From contig JAZNYY010000093.1 of the NCBI GenBank assembly GCA_045594645.1, forward strand, positions 1 to 10,706: a stretch of 10,706 nucleotides of DNA, in the 5' to 3' direction. The number at the start of each line of letters is the position of its first letter. The stretch's first letter is position 1. The DNA comes from Fimenecus sp045594645 (GTDB lineage: Bacteria; Bacillota; Clostridia; Oscillospirales; Acutalibacteraceae). The notes below the pieces were generated by a model. That model searched no databases. It was not told where the DNA came from and saw only the letters and a list, made by a program, of their open reading frames with translations. The position numbers and the translations under genes are program-made. This document shows, piece after piece, positions 5,789 to 10,706 of the stretch.

Positions 5789-7894
5789 ATGAGAAACAAT
5801 TACAGCTTTAAGGTGCGCTCAATAGCGTTTATTGTTGTGGTTTTATTTGTGGTTTCTGTTTTTATTGCTGACCTTTTCAGAATTCAGGTTATAAACCGTG
5901 ACGAGTATTCAGCGGAAAACCTCTATCTTTCTTCCGCTAAAACTGAAATTACCGCACAACGCGGTGAAATTCTCGACTCCAACGGCAAGGCTCTCGTTTA
6001 TAATGTAAGCTCAAATACGGTTTATTTTGACGCGTCATATTTCCCGAAATCCTCAAAAATTGAAGAGCGAAATGAAATAATTTTGTCCCTTGTCAAGCTT
6101 TTTGAAGAATATGAGGTTGAATATAACTCAACTTTACCCATCGAATTAAAGGGCAATACTCTCGTTTTTGCTGAAAACAATACGAGCGATAAAAATAAGC
6201 TTTTTGCAAAGGATTATTTAAATCTTAATGTATATGCAACCCCGCAGAATGCTTTTGACGCACTTTGTGAATATTATTCACTTGAAGAAATGGCAGTTGC
6301 AGACGCAGTTAAGGTGGCGGCGGTGCATTTTGCAATGGTTAAGGCGGATTTTTCAAAATACAATCCCTTTACCTTTGCCGAAGCGGTCCCCGACGAATTG
6401 GTGCTTATTTTAAAAGAGCAGAGCCGTTTTTATGCGGGTGTTGAAATAAGAATTGACACCGAGCGTGAGTACTACGACGGTACAATTGCGCCACACATTA
6501 TCGGTTATTATGATTATATCAACGCTGACGAATACGCCGCAGTTACCGAAAGCTATAAAGAGGCGCTTAATGACCCGAATCTTACCGATGAAGAAAAAGA
6601 GCTTCTCAAGCTTCGCGCATACGGAATGACCGACAAAATCGGTAAATATGGTATTGAGAGTGTAATGGAAACAGAGCTTCGCGGTACTGACGGTGTTCTT
6701 ACCACTATTACAAATGCCGACGGCTCAAAAACAACTTCTGTTACAACCTCACCCGTAAACGGAAACAATGTTATTCTCACAATAAATGGTGATTTTCAGA
6801 AAGAAGTGCAAAATATTCTTGCTTCTAAAATCACCAAAACAAAAGAGCTTGAAAAAATCGACACAGCGGGCAGTATAGTGGTAATGGATGTTGACGATTT
6901 TTCAATTTTAGCCTGCGCAACATATCCGTCATACGATTTAAGCACATATAAAAAAGATTACGCCGAGCTTACTGCTGATAATTCTGCGCCCCTTTGGAAT
7001 AGAGCACTCCGCAGTGCTTATGCCCCCGGTTCAACAATGAAACCCATTGTAAGTGTTGCAGGTCTTGAAGAGGGCATAGTTACCGCTGACACAAAAATCA
7101 AGTGCACAGGAATTTATACTTATTATAAAGATTTGCCCTTGCGTTGTGCCGATGTGGGACATCACGCAGGAAGTAATATGACGGTTGAAACCGCCTTGAT
7201 GCGTTCTTGTAATATTTATTATTACGAATTGGGCAGACTTTTGGGTATCGATAAAATGGGCGAATATTTTAAGATGTTCGGTCTTGGTAGCAAAACGGGT
7301 GTTGAGTTGACAGAAGCAACGGGTGTTGTGCCCAGCGTTGAGCACCGCACCGCTTTGGGCGGAGTTTGGTATCCCGGTGATACAATTCAGGCGGCAATCG
7401 GTCAGAGTGACCATTTGTATACCCCTATTCAGCTTTGCTCATATGTGGCAACTCTTGCAAACGGCGGAACACGATATAAAGCACATTTTATTGACAGCGT
7501 TAAATCTGCCGATTATTCTGAAACCATTTTCGAGTCAGAGCCAATAGTGCTTAATGAGATTGATGTGTCGGCAAGCACATTGGAAACTGTAAGAAAAGGT
7601 ATGATTTCAATGGCTAACTCTCAATCTGCATTCAGAGAAGCGGATTATCAGGTGGCGGCGAAATCAGGTACTGCACAGGCAAAGAAAAAGGTTAATGGTG
7701 TTGTTGTGGAATACACAAACGGCTTTATGGTTTCTTATGCGCCTGCAGAAAACCCCGAAATCGCAGTTGTCATTGCAGTTGAAAATGTTATTTCAGCGGG
7801 CTTGGCGAACTATGTAAAAGAGGTCTATGACGCATATTTCAGCCGAAATTCAGATGTGACAAACTCACAGCAAAGCGGAATAGTTTTAAATTAA
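5789..7894 (+). CDS. mrdA: penicillin-binding protein 2, peptidoglycan D,D-transpeptidase of the elongasome
   Basis: A 701-residue class B PBP that cross-links peptidoglycan during side-wall elongation, normally with the glycosyltransferase RodA. An N-terminal membrane anchor lies at about residues 10-30. The pedestal/dimerisation domain follows and includes the class B motif ITAQRGEILDSNG. The transpeptidase domain has all three catalytic motifs: S415-T-M-K418 in APGSTMKP (nucleophile Ser415), S473-C-N475 in RSCNIYYYELG, and K625-S-G-T628 in AAKSGTAQA. I chose ATG 5789 because AGGTGA (5778-5783) lies 5 nt upstream. An in-frame GTG at 5780 lies inside that site and is not credible. It is the last gene of the mre operon. 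Neither rodA nor minCD, often found nearby in Firmicutes, follows within the window. I see no convincing hairpin terminator downstream. Confidence 0.95.
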   Translation: MRNNYSFKVRSIAFIVVVLFVVSVFIADLFRIQVINRDEYSAENLYLSSAKTEITAQRGEILDSNGKALVYNVSSNTVYFDASYFPKSSKIEERNEIILSLVKLFEEYEVEYNSTLPIELKGNTLVFAENNTSDKNKLFAKDYLNLNVYATPQNAFDALCEYYSLEEMAVADAVKVAAVHFAMVKADFSKYNPFTFAEAVPDELVLILKEQSRFYAGVEIRIDTEREYYDGTIAPHIIGYYDYINADEYAAVTESYKEALNDPNLTDEEKELLKLRAYGMTDKIGKYGIESVMETELRGTDGVLTTITNADGSKTTSVTTSPVNGNNVILTINGDFQKEVQNILASKITKTKELEKIDTAGSIVVMDVDDFSILACATYPSYDLSTYKKDYAELTADNSAPLWNRALRSAYAPGSTMKPIVSVAGLEEGIVTADTKIKCTGIYTYYKDLPLRCADVGHHAGSNMTVETALMRSCNIYYYELGRLLGIDKMGEYFKMFGLGSKTGVELTEATGVVPSVEHRTALGGVWYPGDTIQAAIGQSDHLYTPIQLCSYVATLANGGTRYKAHFIDSVKSADYSETIFESEPIVLNEIDVSASTLETVRKGMISMANSQSAFREADYQVAAKSGTAQAKKKVNGVVVEYTNGFMVSYAPAENPEIAVVIAVENVISAGLANYVKEVYDAYFSRNSDVTNSQQSGIVLN

Positions 7895-7922
7895 GTGCAA
7901 AATGCAGAGTGCAAAGTGCAAA
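7895..7922. repeat. tandem heptamer repeat, four units of GTGCAAA
   Basis: Four 7-bp units run head to tail: GTGCAAA, ATGCAGA (degenerate), GTGCAAA, GTGCAAA. They start on the base after the mrdA stop codon. The rest of 7923-8029 is AT-rich, with no gene or clear terminator that I can support. Confidence 0.6.
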
Positions 7923-8029
7923 ATTATCAAACGCACTCATTTTGAACCTACACAGTTTCTGTTTCTATATTAGTTTTATAAAATGAATGAAACATAAATT
8001 TTAACAAATAATAATCTTATAAAAAACAC

Positions 8030-8058
8030 TTGATTTTTAGAAACTCTTGTGTTATACT
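8030..8058 (+). promoter_or_regulatory. promoter of rpsO
   Basis: TTGATT (8030-8035), a 17-bp spacer and TATACT (8053-8058). Initiation near 8065 gives a leader of about 100 nt before the rpsO start, long enough for a ribosomal-protein leader. Confidence 0.75.
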
Positions 8059-8064
8059 ATCAAG

Positions 8065-8164
8065 GCTATCTCTGTGCGCTCGGGTGATTGAGCAAACCCA
8101 AAGGGTGTTCACCTGCTTTCATCTGGGGCATTTGAGTATAAATTTATTATTATAATGAGGTGAA
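8065..8164 (+). promoter_or_regulatory. rpsO 5' leader, candidate S15 autoregulatory RNA
   Basis: TTCACCT (8108-8114) is exactly complementary to the Shine-Dalgarno segment AGGTGAA (8158-8164). The same segment can instead pair with GGGTGA (8082-8087). That alternative encloses a small ACCC/GGGT hairpin (8096-8099/8103-8106), so the two folds are mutually exclusive. GCTC/GAGC (8078-8081/8090-8093) would make the alternative fold pseudoknot-like. Ribosomal protein S15 is known to repress its own mRNA through varied leader structures in different bacteria. That this leader does so is inference; I did not match it to a described class. Confidence 0.45.
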
Positions 8165-8434
8165 ATGACAATGACACAGGCAGAGAAGCAGGCTATTATG
8201 GCTGAATACGCTACTCACGAGGGCGACACAGGTTCTCCCGAGGTTCAGATTGCAGTTCTCACAAAGAGAATCAATGACCTTACAGAGCATCTTAAGGTTA
8301 ACAAGAAGGACCACCACTCTCGTCGCGGTCTTCTTAAGATGGTAGGTCACAGAAGAAATCTTCTTGCTTATCTTCAGAAGAAGGATATCGAAAGATACCG
8401 TTCAATCGTTGCAAGACTTGGTCTTCGTAAGTAA
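8165..8434 (+). CDS. rpsO: 30S ribosomal protein S15
   Basis: An 89-residue primary 16S rRNA-binding protein that helps nucleate the central domain of the 30S subunit. It contains the family signatures HEGDTGSPEVQ, HLKVNKKDHHSRRGLL and the C-terminal IERYRSIVARLGLRK. Length and alignment match the 89-residue Bacillus-type S15 when started at ATG 8165. However, AGGTGA (8158-8163) is only 1 nt from that codon and 7 nt from a second ATG at 8171, so initiation may really occur at 8171 (87 residues). It has its own promoter and structured leader. It is followed by pnp, the classic rpsO-pnp pairing, with about 195 bp between. Confidence 0.97.
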   Translation: MTMTQAEKQAIMAEYATHEGDTGSPEVQIAVLTKRINDLTEHLKVNKKDHHSRRGLLKMVGHRRNLLAYLQKKDIERYRSIVARLGLRK

Positions 8435-8446
8435 TCAAAACACTTT

Positions 8447-8478
8447 AAGGCAGACAGAGATTTTACTCAGTCTGCCTT
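8447..8478 (+). terminator. hairpin after rpsO, weak terminator or processing stem
   Basis: A 9-bp stem (AAGGCAGAC 8447-8455 with GTCTGCCTT 8470-8478) can continue with three more pairs after one mismatch. It is followed by GAATTGCTTTTA rather than a clean T run. It may reduce read-through into pnp or protect the rpsO 3' end. Confidence 0.5.
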
Positions 8479-8504
8479 GAATTGCTTTTAACGGCAATGT
8501 AAAC

Positions 8505-8598
8505 ACAGGCAAAAATCAAAGCTTTTAGCGGTAAACAGAGTTCTTAAAGGTTATTTTTGAGGATTGTGTTTATTGCTAAAGAACGGTTTTTGCCTTGT
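8505..8598 (+). promoter_or_regulatory. long hairpin in the pnp leader, candidate RNase III/PNPase autoregulatory element
   Basis: The inner helix pairs 8523-8548 with 8556-8581. It has only one mismatch (G8538/G8566) and several G-U pairs. An asymmetric internal loop (8516-8522/8582-8586) follows, then a 9-bp outer helix (8507-8515/8587-8595). The pnp ribosome binding site begins 18 nt further on. In E. coli, RNase III cuts a long stem in the pnp leader and PNPase then represses its own mRNA. An equivalent role here is inferred from position and shape only. No good promoter is visible between rpsO and pnp. Confidence 0.6.
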
Positions 8599-8629
8599 AA
8601 ATAAAAATTTATAAAGGAAGGTAAAAATT

Positions 8630-10706
8630 ATGTTTTTCAAGAATTTTAAGGTTTGGGAAACCGAACTCGCAGGCAGAAAATTAACTCTTGAAACAGGCAA
8701 AATGGCAGGTCTTGCCAATGCCGCAGTTATGGCTCGTTACGGCGAAACAGAAGTTCTTTGTACAGTTACAGCTTCTGCAAAGCCAAGAGAGGGCGTTGAT
8801 TTCTTCCCTCTTTCAGTTGACTATGAAGAGAAAATGTATTCAGTAGGTCGTATTCCCGGCTCTTTCCAGAGAAGAGAAGGCAGAGCAAGTGAAAAAGCAA
8901 TTCTCACTTCTCGTTGCATTGACCGTCCTATTCGTCCTCTTTTCCCCAAGGATTTGAGAAATGACTGCTCAGTAGTTGCTACTGTTATGTCAGTTGACCC
9001 CGACTGCTCACCTGAAATCACAGCTATGATTGGTGTTTCAGCAGCAATCGCAATTTCAGATATTCCGTGGGACGGCCCCGTTTCAGGTGTAAATGTTGGT
9101 CTTGTTGACGGCAAAATCGTTATTAACCCCAACCTTGAAGAGCGTGCAAAGACAGACTTGGTTCTCACAGTTGCATCAACTGCTGACCTTGTTGCTATGA
9201 TTGAAGCAGGCGCAAACGAAATCGACGACGATACAATGTTTGATGCTATTATGGCAGGTCACGAAGAAAACAAGAAAATTGTTAAATTTATTCAGGGTAT
9301 CGTTGAAGAAGTTGGTAAGCCCAAGTTCGCTTATGAATCTTCAGACCCCGACCCCGAAATTATGGCAGAAATCGAAGAATTCTGCATTGAAGATGTTAAA
9401 AAGGCTCTTGACACAGACGACAAGCTTGTTCGTGACGAAGCACTTCTTCCTATCTACGAAGCAGTTCACGAGAAGTTTGACGAGCGTTTCGAGGGTAACG
9501 AAGCAAAGCTTGACGAGATTATGTATCTTGTTCAGAAGCATGTTGTTCGTGCTTGGCTTAAGGACGAGCATAAGCGTGTAGACGGTCGTGGTATTGATGA
9601 AATCCGTCCTCTTAACGCAGAGGTTGACCTTATTGCTCGCGCTCACGGTTCAGGTATGTTCACTCGTGGTCAGACACAGGTGCTTTCAGTTGCAACACTC
9701 GGACCTATGGGTGATGCACAGCAGCTTGACGGCCTTGATGAGCAGACAGAAAAGAGATATATCCACCACTACAACTTCCCATCATATTCAGTTGGTGAAA
9801 CAAAGCCATCTCGTGGCCCCGGCAGAAGAGAAATCGGTCACGGTGCTCTTGCAGAAAAGGCTCTTGTTCCCGTGCTTCCTTCAGTTGACGAGTTCCCATA
9901 TGCAATCCGTGTAGTTTCAGAAGTTCTTTCATCAAACGGCTCAACCTCACAGGGCTCAATCTGTGGCTCAACTCTTGCTCTTATGGCAGCAGGTGTTCCG
10001 ATTAAGGCTCCCGTAGCAGGTATTTCTTGCGGTCTTATCACAGGCGACGAAGGTGTTTACGGCGACTTTATGACAATGGTTGACATTCAGGGTCTTGAAG
10101 ATTTCTACGGCGATATGGACTTCAAGGTAGCAGGTACAAAGAACGGTATCACAGCTATTCAGATGGACCTTAAAGTACACGGTCTTACACCCGAAATCAT
10201 TAAAGAAGCATTTGCAAAGACTCATAAGGCAAGAAATTATATTCTTGATGAAATTATGCTTCCTTGCATTTCTGAGCCTCGTGCAGAGCTTTCAAAATAT
10301 GCTCCCAAGATGCTTCAGACCACCATTCACCCCGACAAAATCCGCGAGGTTATCGGTTCGGGCGGAAAGGTTATCCAGAAGATTCAGGCAGACTGTGAAT
10401 GTAAGATTGATATTGACGATGACGGAAAGGTATTTATTACCGCTGTTAACGGCGAGAACGCAGAGCGCGCTCTTATGATTGTTGAAACAATCGCTCACGA
10501 CCCCGAAATCGGCTCTATCTATCGCGGCAAGGTTACCCGCCTTATGACCTTCGGCGCTTTCGTTGAAATCGCACCCGGTAAGGAAGGCCTTGTTCACATT
10601 TCTAAGCTCGACGTAAAGCGCACCGAAAAGGTTGAAGACGTTGTTGCTGTTGGCGATGAGATTATCGTTAAGGTTGTCGAAATCGACGACCAGGGCAGAA
10701 TCAACC
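8630..10706 (+). CDS. pnp: polyribonucleotide nucleotidyltransferase (PNPase), 3' end cut by the window
   Basis: An open frame of 692 codons with no stop before the window end. The family is about 700 residues or more, so only the C-terminal end is missing. PNPase degrades RNA 3' to 5' with phosphate and is part of mRNA turnover. Domains in order: first RNase PH fold (about 12-145), helical linker (about 235-315), catalytic second RNase PH fold (about 320-550), KH domain with G576-S-G-G579, and S1 domain from about residue 625 (YRGKVTRLMTFGAFVEI). Active-site signatures are SSNGSTSQGSICGSTLALM (phosphate binding) and DIQGLEDFYGDMDFKVAG, with D485 and D491 aligning to the metal and catalytic aspartates. 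AAAGGAAGG (8613-8621) lies 8 nt before the ATG. The long leader hairpin lies just upstream. Confidence 0.97.
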   Translation, partial: MFFKNFKVWETELAGRKLTLETGKMAGLANAAVMARYGETEVLCTVTASAKPREGVDFFPLSVDYEEKMYSVGRIPGSFQRREGRASEKAILTSRCIDRPIRPLFPKDLRNDCSVVATVMSVDPDCSPEITAMIGVSAAIAISDIPWDGPVSGVNVGLVDGKIVINPNLEERAKTDLVLTVASTADLVAMIEAGANEIDDDTMFDAIMAGHEENKKIVKFIQGIVEEVGKPKFAYESSDPDPEIMAEIEEFCIEDVKKALDTDDKLVRDEALLPIYEAVHEKFDERFEGNEAKLDEIMYLVQKHVVRAWLKDEHKRVDGRGIDEIRPLNAEVDLIARAHGSGMFTRGQTQVLSVATLGPMGDAQQLDGLDEQTEKRYIHHYNFPSYSVGETKPSRGPGRREIGHGALAEKALVPVLPSVDEFPYAIRVVSEVLSSNGSTSQGSICGSTLALMAAGVPIKAPVAGISCGLITGDEGVYGDFMTMVDIQGLEDFYGDMDFKVAGTKNGITAIQMDLKVHGLTPEIIKEAFAKTHKARNYILDEIMLPCISEPRAELSKYAPKMLQTTIHPDKIREVIGSGGKVIQKIQADCECKIDIDDDGKVFITAVNGENAERALMIVETIAHDPEIGSIYRGKVTRLMTFGAFVEIAPGKEGLVHISKLDVKRTEKVEDVVAVGDEIIVKVVEIDDQGRIN

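Noticed and set aside
7031..7414. 127-residue minus-strand frame inside mrdA
   Set aside because: It lies entirely within the catalytic domain of PBP2 and has no independent signals.
9201..9581. Plus-strand frame and several minus-strand frames inside pnp
   Set aside because: They are shadows of the intact PNPase frame and show no ribosome binding sites or recognisable protein features.

Overview
The window looks like a chromosomal segment of a low-to-mid GC Clostridia species, most likely a gut Oscillospirales/Ruminococcaceae-type bacterium. Three things support this: the protein-level resemblance of MreB/MreC/MreD/PBP2, S15 and PNPase to clostridial homologues; strong AGGTGA/GGAGG ribosome binding sites with TTGnnn-17-TATAAT promoters; and a GC-rich composite palindromic repeat of a kind I recall from intergenic regions of gut Clostridia. 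The lineage is my inference, since no search was run.

Layout. Positions 1-112 are the 3' end of a sugar kinase (FGGY type). Positions 120-263 hold a folded, multi-armed intergenic repeat that ends in a terminator. A strong promoter (280-308) then drives a 666-residue membrane protein (343-2343) with an extraordinary lysine/proline/glutamate repeat tail, one membrane helix and an extracytoplasmic domain. It closes with its own terminator.

Positions 2377-2935 form a small divergent unit. A 61-residue cysteine-rich protein lies on the minus strand with a consensus promoter. An XRE-type regulator lies on the plus strand. A symmetric 32-bp palindrome between them overlaps the minus-strand -35 box. 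Next is a solitary 5S rRNA gene (about 3086-3200) with its own promoter and terminator, and no 16S or 23S gene in view.

Positions 3363-7894 are the rod-shape operon mreB-mreC-mreD-mrdA (PBP2), tightly spaced. It encodes the cytoskeletal filament, the periplasmic scaffold, the membrane linker and the transpeptidase that elongate the side wall. Its MreB carries His-Lys where the family normally has Glu-Glu beside the nucleotide site. After a 270-bp intergenic region come rpsO (S15) and pnp (PNPase, cut by the window end). Both have structured leaders: the rpsO leader has a segment complementary to its own Shine-Dalgarno sequence, and the pnp leader folds into a roughly 90-nt near-continuous hairpin. 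These suggest autoregulation by S15 and RNase III/PNPase-type control respectively.

I see no CRISPR array, transposase, tRNA or phage gene. The most novel items are the pnp leader hairpin, the divergent regulator/cysteine-rich pair with its operator, the lysine-repeat membrane protein and the MreB substitution.
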